Source: Dillenia suffruticosa (lineage: Eukaryota; Streptophyta; Magnoliopsida; Dilleniales; Dilleniaceae). From it: DNA of 64,000 bases. The notes under the pieces are model-generated. The model did no database searches. It worked only from the letters and a program-made list of their open reading frames with translations, and was not told the origin of the DNA. The stretch is taken from the NCBI GenBank assembly GCA_033439265.1, contig JAVTVX010000010.1:496001-560000 (forward strand), written 5' to 3'. Of this stretch, positions 12,188 through 26,300 are shown one piece after another. The number at the start of each line of letters is the position of its first letter. Position 1 is the first letter of the stretch. The position numbers were made by a program, and so were the translations under genes.

Positions 12188-13929
12188 TTTTCTCAGAAAT
12201 TATCCATTTTGTCATTCTACAAATATCAATGAGCAAAGAAAAGTAGCCACGTTCACATGCAGACACGCTCATTTGTAAATTAGAAATGACTAAAGAGGAT
12301 GACCGTCAGTTGCAATCGCCACCACTTATGTCACAGAGGTAAATTCTACCACCCTCCCAAGTAATCCCTAACGTAGCTTACCCCCCCAAGTTTTCTCTCT
12401 CTCTCAATTTATATTAATAATAAAAATAATCACTTATCCTAAGCAAAAGAAAAGTAAAAAAAGTGAAAGTGGGGACACACCAGGCTGACGTCCAACTGTC
12501 ATGTCAGATCTCTATGCAATGGATTGGAGGAGGTACAATCACACCGTACAACAAACAAAGGCTCTGCATTTCATCTCATGCCACCTGTCGGTTAATAATG
12601 CACCAACGTTGTCGTTGCCTGTCATTCGTGGTACACAACACCGTACCCAACCTTGCATTTACGCACTCAAATCCCTACAAACTCGCTGCTCTCGTCTTTA
12701 AATAACCTCAAATTTTAATTTATAATAATTACATAACATTGCATGATGAGAGTTCATTACACTTAATCTTATATTTATATTTTTATTTTTATTTTTATTT
12801 TTTGAAGAATAAAAACATTGTATGAGAGATGAGAAGGGGGTTTGGTGTTTTGATATGGATCTGATATTTCCACGTGCCTCCTTGCTTTTACTTCTTCTGA
12901 TCACTGGAGGCAACCAACTGATGCTGTCGGGGTGACGCCCACTGTTCATGCATCACAAACTAACAACAATAATTAGGTTAGGATTTGTTAACAAATCAAA
13001 GGTTAATGCTTAATAATTCCCCCCCCCCCCACCAAAAAAAAAATCATTGAGATACATTTTTCCATAATTTTATTAACATATTTTAAAAGGAATCATTAAG
13101 TGCACGAATTTGCAATATTGTGAGATGATTGGATGCAATTACAGTTCTAATGGCAAAAATAAAGCAAAACTTGGAAATATCCGAACAAAATCTTTCTTCT
13201 TCTCTTCTACATCTGGGCATGGGTTGAATGGGTATTCCCAGTTGGAAGATGTTCAACCTGGGTTCAGTTTTAAAAGCAAATGTCGTTTCTTGTTTCTTAA
13301 TGAATCCAAAAGACGCGTTTAAATTTGATCAATTTAATTAATTGAACAAGTTGATCGAAACTTTTAATGGCATTATCCATATAAACAAATTAATTGTCAT
13401 ATTCAATCTTTGATTGTTAATAAACAAATGATGGAATTATATCAAAGTAAACAACAATGGCGGTGTCAAGGGGTGTCATGACCTCCTATAATGTTAAAAG
13501 TATTTTTTATTATAGAAGGCGTATGTGGTTCTTTAGAAATAAAGTAAGGAAAAGAAGGTGTTTGGAATCCCATTAAATTTTTTAAAATTTCTCTTATATT
13601 ATATATACTTTTAAAAGGAAAAAAAGGGGACCGACACAGGTAAACAACCCCTCCCAAGTAAGCATAGAGAGAAGAATATTGCAGTGTGAACAAACAAATT
13701 GATTAATTTGCTAGTCTTTTATTAGCAAGTTGATTAGAGGACTTTTAAGTTTAAAATCAAATGAGTATTTCATATCAAAATGTCTGATTTCATGAATGCA
13801 CGTGTTTTGGTGTCTATGATTTGTTTCAATGGCATGGCCTTCCCCCATCACAACATGTTTGCATCTCATCTCAATAAGCCTTCCTTCGTCTTCATCCAAC
13901 ATTTAATTTAATCCTCCTCCAATGAGGGG

Positions 13930-14095
13930 ATCAAATTTCTTTAAATTGAGTGATCAGTCACTCTATCGCCTTAATCAGAAATCTTGAGTTTGATTCCTGA
14001 GAATTACAAAAAAGAATTTGAAAGAGTCAACCCCTAAAATAAGTCTTACGGTACTCGAACCGGATTAATCGGATAAAAACTAAATATCAATAATG
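13930..14095 (+). mobile_element. Degraded tRNA-type SINE
   Basis: This segment aligns by eye with the SINE at 23195. Both have a CTATCG...CTTAATCAG stretch, then a B-box-like GAGTTTGATTCC, then a 3' block ending in CCGGATTAATCGG. It is more diverged than the 23195 copy, and I cannot see target duplications. Ends are approximate. Confidence 0.5.
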
Positions 14096-15979
14096 AAAAC
14101 AAAAAATGGAGACATTTAAACCTGTCTGTATAGATTATGAAAGCAGACCAAAAATCCTAAATTTTCTCTTTATCCCTTCATCTCATTTTATTATTTTTTT
14201 CACACCATTATTATCGGACATAGTTTTGTTATAAAACCATTATCTTTTCACTACTAATATTGTTTTGTTTCTTTTCTTTCACTCCCCCGTGGCTAAGCTA
14301 TAAACCTTAGGCCTGATTTGATCCAAAATTTCGTATTATTCCTGCAACAACAAATTAAAATCTTTGCTAATTCATACAATATTTAAAAAGAAAAATGCTC
14401 ACTGCTGCGGTGTTTGGATTATGAGATCTAGTCCTACTTTAAGAACAAAATTATCTCGTTTATTTATTTTTTATCTGATTTTAACGGTGTTATTGTTAAT
14501 ATATGTGCCAAAATTTTGCCTTTATGAAAAACTTTATTATAAGAAATATGTGATTATTAATTTTGACCGAATCAATTATGATTTGACATTATTTTTATCA
14601 TTCTTTACCACTCGAAAATACCTTACTAAATCTCTTAACTCCCGACATTATTATTATTAGTATTATTGCATGAAAAATTCTATTATTAATAATGTAAACC
14701 CCAATTTAATATCTAGAATTTTTTTCATAATTGACACGATACAATTAGCTTTAAGAATTCAATATAAAATAGGTATTACATATTAATATAACACACGAGG
14801 AAAATGCCCACTCCATCTTTTCACATTTTGTTATCAATTCATATATATTTAAAAGTCCAAATTATCCGACTCAACATGTATAATTCGCCATCTCACGCAA
14901 AAGAAAAATTGTGGCGGAGGAAAAGAGAGAGGAAACGACGTCGTCCAGGGAATCCCTCGTTGGTCGGCGGCGGGAGACCAACCGTCAAAAGAGCAGCTGG
15001 AGAGCAGGAGAGCCCAGCTGGAACGCAACCATTCATGGTATTAATTAATTTATTAATTAATGTTGTTTGAATTTTATGAGAAACGAAAAACGCGCTTTTA
15101 AGGTCGAATTGAAGCCTTAGATCTCATCCGTTCCTTTTGTTTGGATCGTGCGGCACCGACGCTCCGTAACATAGAAATACTCGCATGAAACCTCAAAACC
15201 CCACCCCACCCAGTCCACACGTGACAGACACTTTTCCCCGACACAGACACACAAAGTCAATCACCCCCGTAAAAGGGTTTTTGCACTTTTTACTAGTATA
15301 CCAGTCACATTTTTGTTTTTGCTTATGTTGACCGGTCACTTTTGGGGGTTGGTGTTGGCATTGCCAAGAACACAATTTAAAATATGCTTTAAACCATTCA
15401 ACACTGCTTTGATTACCATCTATCATAAATACCACACATATTATCCTATCAGATAAAATGTACCATCATTATGAATTTCATGTCACCATCAACTTTTCTT
15501 CTTTCTTGGTCAGTGAGGTAATAACTCATCAACATTCTTATACAAATTTATCTTATGAATACGATTATAGTTCTAAATTGAGTCACATTGTGAGATTATT
15601 AAACATTATGTAATAAATTATTCAATTACATAATGTTGCGTTAATCCTTAAGCAACATTAGGACTGTTTGGCTTTGACAAACACAAAGGGGGAGAGGTCT
15701 AGAAACTATGTATCCTCATCCGGGGGGGCCATTGAAGTAAATTACCAAGACTGTAAATGGAAGCTGGATAATTACAGTAATATCCGGAATTTTCAAATTG
15801 GCCCCACGTTTGTGGAAAAATTTTGACAGGAGTGGAAGTGAGTGATAAGTTTGAATTGAAGTAAGAAGTGGGGAAAGATCTTTATGATGCCGTCCAAAGC
15901 TGGGCAGGTGAGGTGAGGTCGTTCCTCCTAATTGTTCTTTTCATGTTCCAAAGCGACCTGGTCTAGAACTGACCTATTC

Positions 15980-16150
15980 CGCATATATATATATATATAT
16001 TTTCAACACCGATATTCAATTTTTACTCGATTAATCCAGTTCGAACACTGGGTGACCTATTTTAGAGTTTAACTCTCTCAAATGTTTTTTCGTTATTTTC
16101 AGGATTTAAACTTAAAATTTCTGATTAAATAAATAAAATCTCTAACCGTA
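15980..16150 (-). mobile_element. Degraded SINE of the same family
   Basis: On the minus strand the block GTTCGAACTGGATTAATCGAG followed by an AATATCGGTG tail region matches the 3' part of the SINE family seen at 23195 and 56589. A TA-rich tail lies at 15984-16003. The 5' part is too diverged to delimit. Confidence 0.4.
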
Positions 16151-17834
16151 CAATTTAAAAGAGTTTGATATACTACTTCTGCGACTACACTTTTCCACAA
16201 TACCTTAGACCATATTCCTAATTTATCAAATTATTATTTATTTCGTCACGTAATTCCATACTTATACATATTATGACAAAACCCAAATAAAAAAATAAAA
16301 AAATAAAAAAATCAAACACCCCGAATAAAATTTCTTAACACAAAACTTATGTAATTCTGTCCAACAAGCCTATTCAATTTATTAAATACACAATAAATGC
16401 ATTGAATTAAAGTTTCACTTTAGGCTATTAACTCTCTAAAGCCTCCCTTGACAGTCACACATGCACTTCTTTCTCCAACTCATTTGACCAAACAACCTTA
16501 GACATTGTTACCCTTTATAAACGAACAACTTGCCTTACTAAGTAAATTGATTCACTTTTTTAATCAATTTAATAATTTATCTAATAATTTTTTATACTTT
16601 TTTTTTAATTTTTTTATATATTTAGATTGATTCAAAACATACAATTCCTTTTGATGACTAGAAGAGAGGTAGACCCTGCGTGCAAATCTAAGGCATGTAT
16701 CATTTTATAAAAAATAAAATAAAATTAAATATCTAAATTTTGATTTTCTTTTTTAATGAATATGAGATCTTTTAAAAAAAATGGTGTAAATTGTGATACT
16801 AACTTGTTATCACATTAGCATTTGAAGCTTACACCAGAGAGATTATGACGACAGAATGTAATGTATAAACTATTTTTTATATTTAAAAAGTCTATAAAAT
16901 AATATATTATTAAAAAAGAACAAAAAAAATAAAGAGGGGGCGTCGAAAAGGTCCACGCAGGTCATAAAGCCCATAAATGCTGTCAGCATCACCGTCATTT
17001 TCAAAAAATGCACATAGCAATGGTGGTGATGATGACGATGACAAAATGAATTTATATCCAACGGCTCAGCTAGTCAAAACCCTACACAACTAGTGCAGGA
17101 CATTTTCTAGAAGTGTCCACCGCCCCCCCCCCCCCCCCGGCAGCCCCGGGGTTTGGCTGTCTACTGTCGGCGTTTTGGTCTTCCTTCCATCCCTCCATCC
17201 AAAATGACGCGGTTAAAAAAAGATAAAAAGGTTCAAACTTAAAATTTTAAATTAAAATAAAATATTTTAATATTATTAAACATATTCATTAACAATATAG
17301 GTATAACCAAGAATGACCGCCTGCCATTTTGGTTTTGGTCATCCTCCTGTTGACAGGATTTATTGGTCGCTAGTGAATCGGTCGTGTGATGTGTCATTGA
17401 TGATATTCGATTAAATTCACACTCACTCTAATATTTATATACAAATATATATATTTTATAAACGATCTCACAATTCCATCATCATTTGTCATATTTCTCT
17501 CTCTTTAGTATCATATGTCAATTTGTGTTTTCCAAAATTGTTAATATACACTTTATCTCTAAAAACTTTTTACTCTGAAACACTTATACGAGACATTCTC
17601 TTTAACTTCTCACATTTAATATTCTCATAATTCTCTCTCATTATTTACTCATTTGCTATTTGGTGAGTAGGAATGTGTTGGACCAGAATACTGTGATAAT
17701 TTTTCTAATCTCTCTTTATTACAAGGACCAAAAAACCAGGATTTATATTTCTCTCTCTCTATAAATGGGGTAAATGGACACGTAATTTTAGTGTATTGTA
17801 TAGATTAGTTAAGGAGAATGGTACATATTAGTTG

Positions 17835-20185
17835 AGATGACCGAATACCAACCAATTCTCAAAACTATCAAAGAGCAAATACCAATACTTTGTGATTAAG
17901 ACGACAGAGTATTGAATAGCAAAATATCAATACTTTGTGACTTAGGTGATAGAGCACCAAATAGTAAAGTATCAGTACTTTGTGACTGAGACAAACAACC
18001 GAACACCGAAATAACAAAATATCAATACTCTGTCACCGAGACAATCGAATACCGATCAATTCTCAAAACTACCGAAGAGCAAAATATCAGTATTTTGTGA
18101 CTTAGACGATGAACCATCGAAGAGCAAAGTACTGATACTTTGTGATTGAGGTGACCGAATACTGAATAGCAAAGTATCGGTATTTTATGACTCCAATGAC
18201 GGACCACCGAAGAGCAAAGTATCGGTACTTTGTGATTGAAGGGCAACCGAACAACGAATAACAAAGTACTAGTATTTTGTGACTGAAATGACCAAACACT
18301 GACTAATTCTCAAAGCTCTTGCAGTTGCAGAATGTCAATATTTTGTAACTCAAGTGACCTAACACTGAATAGTAAAATACCAGTACTTTCTGACTGAGGT
18401 GATCTAACACTGACCAATCCTCAAAGCTATTGCAATTGCAAACTGCCGGTACTTTGTGATTCAAAATATCATCCTTGATTGTTTAATTTATTTCTAATTG
18501 ATATCAATCAAGTATAATTGTCTTATTAATATATTTTTTAGTCACTATTTCAAATTTTTATAATTATTAATTGTATTAATTAATGAAATATTTGTCATTT
18601 TTTAACGGATTTCAATTTTCTGATTTATATTAATTTAAATCTTCATAAATTTTTTCATAATAACGTTACTATTATTTTTTTATACTTATTTTCAATAGGT
18701 ATATAATCCTAATATTTTAAACAAAATTCAAACTCCATAACGTGTACACGGGTGAAGTACCGGTATCTTATGATTCAAGCGAGACCATCGAATAGCAAAG
18801 TACTAATATTTTGTAACTCAGGCCACCGAATACCAACCAATTCTCAAATCCATGCAGTCGCAGAGCATCAGTATTTTGTGACTCAGGCCACCAAACACCG
18901 AATAACAAAATATCAATATTTTGCGACTCAGGCGGCCGAACAACGAATATTGAAAAACTAGTACTTTGTGACTCAGGTGACTAGCATCGTCGCAGAGTAC
19001 CCATACTTTATAACTAAAAAATCATGATTTAGTCTTTGATTGTTTAATTTATTTTTAACTGATATCAATCAATCGTAGTTCTCTTATTAATGTATTTTTT
19101 AGTCACCATTTCAATTCTTTATGATCATTAATTATACTAATTAATGAAATATTTGTCTTTTTTTTCAACAAATTTCAATGTTCTGATTTATATTAATTTA
19201 ACTTTTCACAAATTTATTCATAACAATATTTTAATTAATTTTTTATGTTTATTTCCAATGGGCATATAATTTTAATATGTGAGACAAAATTCAAACTACA
19301 CAATGTGCACATGCGATGGACCACCGAATATTGATATTAATCCTCAAATCTCTTGCGGTCACACAGCATCAGTACGTTATGACCCAAGCGACCGAACACC
19401 AAATTGTAAAATACCAATACTTTGTAACTGAGACGACCGAATACCAACCAATTCTCAAAGCCACGGAAAAGCAAAGTACTAGTATCTTGTGACTCAGGTG
19501 ACAGATCACCGAAAAGCAAAGTATCAGTACCTTGTGATTGAGGGACGACCGAACACCAAATAGCCAAGTACCAATATTTTGTGACTGAGGCGACCGAACA
19601 CCAAATAGCCAAGTACCAATACTTAAAACTCTTGCAATCGCAAAGTATCAGTATTTTGTGATTCAAGCGACTAAACACCGAATAGCAAAGTATTAGTACT
19701 TTGTCACTCAGGCGACCAAATAGCAAATAGCAAAGTACCAATATTTTGTGACTCAAGCAACGGACCACCAAATAGCTAAGTGTCCGTACTTTGTGACTGA
19801 GACAACCCAACATCAACCAATTCTCAAAACTCTTACAATCATAGAATACCAGTATTTTATGACTCAAAATTTCATGATTTACTCTTTGATTGTTTAATTT
19901 ATTTCTAATTGATATCAGCCAATCGTATTTCTCTTGGTAATATATTTTTAGATACCATTTCAAATTTTTATGATTATTAATTGTACTAATTAATGAAATA
20001 TTTGTCATTTTTTAACAAATTTCAATTTTCTGATTTATATTAATTTAACTCTCCATGATTTTTTTATAACTATGCTACGATTATTTTTTTTACGCTTATT
20101 TTCGATGAGCATATAATCTCAATATTTTAAATAAAATTCAAACTTTACGGCGCGCACACGCACGATGCACTCCTCCTAGTATACA
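17835..20185. repeat. Three-module array of ~45-bp repeats, each with a small palindrome
   Basis: Three arrays (about 17835-18470, 18741-19015, 19311-19870) of a unit of roughly 44-47 bp are each followed by an AT-rich spacer of about 270-310 bp (18471-18740, 19016-19310, 19871-20185). The spacers are clearly homologous. Most units contain CAAAGTA-N4-TACTTTG, a 7-bp palindrome with a 4-base loop, followed by GACTGAGGCGACCGAACACC-like sequence. The minus-strand frame at 19337-20008 is just this repeat in translation. The last spacer ends in a GC-rich stretch and CTCCTCCTAGTA, which resembles a Helitron-type CTAG 3' end. That link is a weak inference. Confidence 0.85.
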
Positions 20186-22546
20186 CATATATATAATTAG
20201 CAGAGTTACAACATTACTTTAAACCATCCAATATGTACATGTAAAATTTGGGTGCGAGTCTTTTTCGCTGACTTTAAGAGTTATTTAACACGTAAATTTA
20301 ATTGAAATTGAATAAAAAATTCTAAAATATCTGTCTTTATTTCTAAAACTCTTCTCTTACCATATCTTTTTTTTACAGATTTTTTTTTGTGACAAAATTG
20401 TTCTCCCTTGTCCTTTATTTATCATTTCCATTTTATTGCATTTTATACAGTTTTAGGGTTTCATGTTCATAAATTTTGGCATGGCATGGCATGGCTCACG
20501 TAAGGCGGCAGTATACTTAAACTTGATAGATTTTCCAAGATAAACGCCACTATATGTCCAATGGGAAATGGTTTTTCTAAGTTTGTTTTCATATGATCCA
20601 TTTAATTTTTTTTTCCAAAAGGGTTAAAAAAAAAGAATAATTAACATCAACATATTGATGACTTTGAAAGAAACGTTATTGTCATTCATATACTTTGAGG
20701 AAGTCAGATTTACCATATTTGTAGTCACAAGTGCAAACCATGCTTGGATATATGCTATGACTTTGACTCATCTGTCACGATCTGGCCCACTAACTTGACA
20801 AAAGGTCGAGCTGTGCTTGTTATTTATTATATGATTTACGGTGGTTTTAATTCCAAGAGCTGGACGGTGAACAAAACACTCCGCTTCATGCAAACGTGAG
20901 ATGTGAGAAAATTGGAACATAGATGATATGTATGTCTCAAGCACCTACTACCTACTACAGCATAAATAAATATGCCAAGGATGGAAAAGAAAATGTAGCC
21001 AACGCGTTTGTGACTTACCCTTTTCCTTTTTCTTTTTCCATTTGGTGTTGTAATGTTTGATATCAAAGGGACCTGATTGCATTAATGATTTCAGGTTATG
21101 TACTTTGTTGTGTGTTCTATCCTCCACTATCGTCACTCTTTCTTGGTCTCATGCTTCTCCTTTTAGTGGGTAGAGACACCCCAGTACTGTTTCCCTTGGC
21201 AGGAATGCTTCGTATGCTTGTCCAATAAAAGGGCGCCTCACTTTGTTGGAGGAATAGGTCATTATTTATCCCCAAACTCTATTCAGGATCAGTCAATATA
21301 TAGAATTGAAGCATTTCACATCACATTCACAGTGTAATTTTTAAAAATAAAAAATAAAATGGAATGCTAATTTCAAGTGGTGCTTTAACAAACGCGAACA
21401 ATTTTCCTAAAAAATAGAAAAAGCTAGGACCCACAAAATCCAGAATGTCACTCGGGAAGGTGGGGGGATGACTACAAATAAGTCGGTTTTGGGTGCAGTC
21501 CAATGTCGGCGTCCTTTGCGCGTTGAGATTTGATTATTTACCCCCCAAAACCAATTCTAATATTAAATGAAGCATGACCTTTTGGTCTCGTCAGACAGAA
21601 AGCAACATGTTTCATCTCATTTTTTTTTATTATATTAATGGATCTCCACCTAGAATCATGTTTCGATTAATTTTACCTGACATTTATAATGATTTATTTA
21701 AGAGGGATGTCCTCCTAACATATTCTGTTTCATACTCAAGTTACAAATTAAACTTATGATCTTGATTAAGAAATTTAATATCATATTTCACTAAACTAAT
21801 TGATATTTGATATCCCATCTTATTTCCAAAATAAAACCAAATCACTGTTTTCTAACGTTACCCCTCTCTTTGGAATCAGACTCAAAATTCATTTTTAAAT
21901 TTTATAGCATGCAAATTTTTTTATATATTTACAAGACGCATACAAATATATTTTATTCACTCTGTTGCTAAATGGTATTTATAATATTTCCAACCATATT
22001 TGTTTAAATATTGTAAAAAAATATACAAATCAATATTTTTTTTAAATATAATTTGGGGGGAAATCGCCCCTGCCTGGACTTTTGCCACTCGTGTGTGTAT
22101 GTATGTATGTACGTGTGTGTGTGTATATATATATATTCAAGGGTAATGAATATTCTTCCTGTTCCATATACAGTAACTTTAAAGAAAAAAAGATAATTAA
22201 AAAATAATAATATTAAATGGGCGGTGCGTCTCTGGTCTGGGTTGATGACGTAAAGCTGGGTATGAAGAAATGGTCCGAAATTGGGATAAAAAATAGAAGC
22301 AGTCAAGAAAGGGTTGTGTGAACCTCGTCAAGCAAGTTTTATTTTGGAGTCAATCTGTCGTCCGAGACCAGAAACAAACTGTATTAATTTTTTTTTTCAA
22401 ATTAATACAAAAGAAATTGTTTGGTCTACAATGATAAGTTTCTTTTTTTTTATTATTATTATTATATAGTAATTTGAATTTGATATTTTTAAATTATAAA
22501 AGTGGGTTGTGACTATTGAATTATTCCCTTGTACATTACGTGGACA

Positions 22547-22591
<45 letters not shown>

Positions 22592-23180
22592 ATTGACCCG
22601 CCAAGCTTAAGATGGGGTGGATGGTTGAAACGAGACAAAGGCGGCATTTACCAGCTTGATTACCATAATGAGGTAGGCGTTGGGCACCTTTGCACTATGA
22701 TTTGATTTTTGGGGTTCATTAATTTCATTGCATATCAAAGAAGCAAGCATTCAATATCTCCGTATATCGCGTTTTTTTTTCCTTTTTTTTTTTTTTTAAT
22801 TCAGACATCTTCAAGCTAGGTCTTATATGAAAGGGTTTAAGTTAGTCTTAATCGAAATTAAGTAGGTTTTTTAATGCAAAAAAAAAAATTACTATAATAA
22901 TAATTATTAAAATTGTTTTACAAAAAAAGCAATTACTAAAGTCATCATTAAATTTATAATCGAAAATCTCACATAATGCTATTTGAGTTCTTTCTTCAAA
23001 CAGACCTACATCCTCCACTATACAATCAGAAATCTTAAGTAGTCAATGAAAGTTTTAAGTAAATTCTGGGGTGGTGTCGTAATGTGGAAGCACAAGAAGG
23101 AAATGAATCCCATGAACACTTTCCTTATTAAGACACCATTTCTAACTTGACCCAAATATATGTAAGATTAGTTTAACCAT
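20186..23180. other. Gene-free region with simple repeats
   Basis: No supported gene. Features are a short GGCAT repeat at about 20480-20500, a GT/AT mixed microsatellite at about 22090-22135, (CT)n at 22552-22589 and several poly(T) tracts. Frames present are short and lack recognisable domains. Confidence 0.5.
22552..22589. repeat. (CT)n microsatellite
   Basis: About 19 uninterrupted CT units in gene-free DNA. Confidence 0.9.
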
Positions 23181-23397
23181 AAAAATAAAATTGGACCAAC
23201 ATTTGTTCACGTAGATGCGAAGGGTACTATCGTCCCTTAATCAGATCAGGAGTTCGATTCCAATCGGGTACAGAGAAAACAATGTTGGGAGACTTTCCCT
23301 TCAAATAAGGCCCAAGTCGATTCCGGATTAGTCAGGGCAAAAATCGGGATACCGGAAGGTTCATATATAAAAAAAATAAAAATAAAAATAAAATTGG
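23181..23397 (+). mobile_element. tRNA-type SINE with 14-bp target duplication
   Basis: A body of about 189 bp (23195-23383) carries a RNA polymerase III B-box-like GAGTTCGATTCC (23250-23261). Its 3' block reads CGATTCCGGATTAGTCAGG, and the tail is A-rich. The flanks AAAAATAAAATTGG at 23181-23194 and 23384-23397 are identical, as expected for a target-site duplication, although part of the match is A-rich. Related copies lie at 13930, 15980, 55577 and 56589. SINEs of this kind do not encode proteins and depend on LINE enzymes. Confidence 0.75.
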
Positions 23398-26300
23398 GTG
23401 TGGATAAATATTAATATGCCTGAACTAAAAAGGAGAGAATAACCTTGTTGTCATAATTTTTCTTCCCAATCTAATGATCACGAACTCAAATTTCAGTATA
23501 ACAAAAAAAAACAAAAAACCGTTTACAATTCTTTATTACCAACAATCTAAATATTAGCTGGGATTGGGATCTCATAGCCATAAACATTACTAATTGTCTC
23601 TTTCGGCCTTGCCGTGGAGTCCATTCATGAAACCTAACAAAACCATAATGAGCCTTTTTTTGTCTCAGCTGGGATTTTTTCTTCTTTACCCACTACCCAA
23701 ATCTCAACCCTCAAGCCTCATCCTATCCTTAAGCTACTAAGTACTAAAACAAGATTAATCAAATCATCCTAAAAATGTCAAAAGTGTCTTTAGTGCCAAA
23801 AGTGCTCAATTTCTTAATCCCCTCTTTTCATCCTTTTCGATGCTCAGCACGACAACAACTTGCAAAACGGAGCGGCATGGGCACCACCATCACCCACCCC
23901 CCCCCCCCCCCCCACCCCAAAAAAAAGAGTAACGTTGTGTTGACTTTCTCTTCATTTAACAAGTGTTTGACCATTTCATTATTCGCATTAGAATTTAGAA
24001 ACTTGTTTTGTATGAAACATACTCTATGAAGACAAAACTTAGACCACATTAATTTAACTCCACAGATCAAACCTAGTAAGGGAATTTTTCAGCTAGTTCC
24101 ATTTCCAACTTCACAAGCATAGAATAATGCCCAGTGTGAATTGGGTTGACAACCTAGCATTTCGACGTCAACCACGATTAGAATTAACATTTAGACGGTG
24201 GCGTTGGAAATAAAGCAAGCTAAAGAACAAAAAAATTGTCGAGAGAGAGAGAGAGAGAGAGAGAGAAGGTTGCAGAACAGCGAAGCAGCGCCTGGCAGTA
24301 GATGTAGAGGGTCATCTAAAACCAAGTTCATATGCTCAGACTAAGCATGCAGCATTAACTTCTAATGCCCATCTCAAAAGCTCATCCTAACATTCATTAA
24401 GAATGCCCCACTTGCACGAGGACAGACCACCAAACAGATGAGAACTGAAAAAGAAAAAAAATGCAGAGAAAGAATAAACAAATGACAAATAAAGCAATGA
24501 CTCCTCTGACTAATCACATTGTATTATGCAAATGATTCTTCCTTGTTTTCTAGACAATTGAGTAGGAAACAAGATACAACAATTAAGGAATCAGCAGTTA
24601 AAAGTTGTGCTGCTAGAGCGCACAGGATGGCATCCAGAGTCGCAGAATACCTACTGGCTAGCAAGCTGGCATCTGAAACTCAAACCCAACCTACCCTACT
24701 CTTATCCTCTTTGCATTGATTCAACATTATTAAAAACACATTATTTGTTTTTGTAATCAGTTTGTCACATGCTTGAATTAATAATGCATTATGTTTAGTT
24801 ACTTAAGGAGCAAAAAGTCCCAAAAAAGAAAAGCAAATCTCACCACACATCAATCTAGGGGTGCGTCTAGTTCGAGGACAAACAAGGGTCATATATAATT
24901 CTACAATGAGAACTAACAAGCTGGTTGTGCAACACAAGCTTCTAACGTTGTGTAAATACTGATAATTATAGACAATTCCAACCACAGAAAGGCATTTTTA
25001 TCTTCTCTCAAAGTTCTCGGAGAAAAGAAACAAACACGAATCAAAAAACCATCTCGGGAAAACAAGAGATCAACTCCTCTGTTCCTTTTGGTGCGTGTCC
25101 CAGTGAATCAAAATAGATCAACCCAGCTACATAATTTTGAAAAAGTTAGAAAGCTGACTTTTATAGCATCATTACAACCTTTTCTTCCCAAATTGTGAAA
25201 CTAATAGCATCAGATACACAACAATTTTCCATCTTCTCCGTTTCAGGTTTTCCTACGCTCATGGATGAGCATTAGTGGAATTAGGATTTGGGTAGGTGGG
25301 CTGGCAAGATTGGGGCACTCTTACCTAAGCCAGAATAGGTCAAGAGTTTATTGTTTCCTCATATGAACCCCCACCCATTCCTTCCAGCTCGGTTTCCATT
25401 TACTTTACTTTCCCGTGTTTGCAGACACCAGACAACTCACTGTGCAGCGACCCCATTCATGCCTTCGAACGATTTGACTTTTCATCATTTTTCTAGTATT
25501 CCACCGTCATTTTCTGGGAACTCGCCTACCCCAAAAGCCAGCAATTTAATACTTTCGGTTTCAACTTGACTCAGCTGACAACCTGAGGTGACTAGGGCGG
25601 ACTGAATTATATGAAAGGTCAACTGTAGTTTTTAACTTAGTCACGTTTTTGTCTATGATGAATAGAAAAATGCACACAGTGCAGCAGGCAGCATCCGAAA
25701 GCACATTGTTGGTTTCCGACTATTAATCTTTCTGACCTTATTGCGGGCATTAATAATAATCTACTTGCTCTATATAAACTTATTAAACCTGAGAATCAAA
25801 TGACAACAAGAATAACTTGAATATGTAAATGCGAGCGTAAGACAAGCCACTATACATAGTAATTCAAAAATTCCATCACATTTGTTCTTAGCCCTACAAT
25901 TTATTGATAAAAAGTTTTTGATGGCCAACCAAAGCCATACTTCAAGGAAAGAAGTTAACTAATTTGGGTAACTTGGTAGGAAAGATGTCAAAGAATTGTC
26001 GGCTATGATTAGAAATTACAGTATGGCATGCACAACCAAACCAACATTACAAGCTGGCAATCTTAGCAAGATCAACAACCCTAGCACACGCTTCTTGCAT
26101 CCCAAGATTTCAAACTTCAATATGATATTATAATGACCTCATTCATGTGCTTCACGAGATGGTTATCAGAAGAAAAATAAGATGAAGACTTTACTGACCT
26201 TTAACGATTCTATATGCACAACATACCCCAACACCCAGTGGGCTGCTACCAGATCAACCTCTCAATAGATTTTCATGATGTGTTCAAGGGCCAGCTCCTA

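Larger units (their letters stand above)
11215..17834. other. Gene-free AT-rich region with microsatellites
   Basis: No supported gene. The region holds (AT)n at 11361-11397, (GA)n at 12093-12182, homopolymers at about 11701 (G), 13020 (C) and 17124 (C), and two SINE-like copies listed separately. Longer frames translate simple repeats or are unrelated short frames. Nothing in the stretch resembles a conserved protein. Confidence 0.5.

Noticed and set aside
12060-12272. Minus-strand frame of repeating Ser-Leu
   Set aside because: It is a translation of the (GA)n microsatellite.
19337-20008. 223-codon minus-strand frame with repeated tyrosine/leucine blocks
   Set aside because: It follows the palindrome-bearing repeat and spacer; the frame is a by-product of a 45-bp period that is a multiple of three.
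17835-20185. CRISPR-like direct repeats with spacers
   Set aside because: Units are contiguous and diverged, spacers within the arrays are not unique, there are no cas genes, and the genome is a plant nuclear one.
23245-23265. Possible tRNA gene (GTTCGATTCC)
   Set aside because: No cloverleaf around it; the box belongs to a SINE with target duplications. The same holds for 56716.
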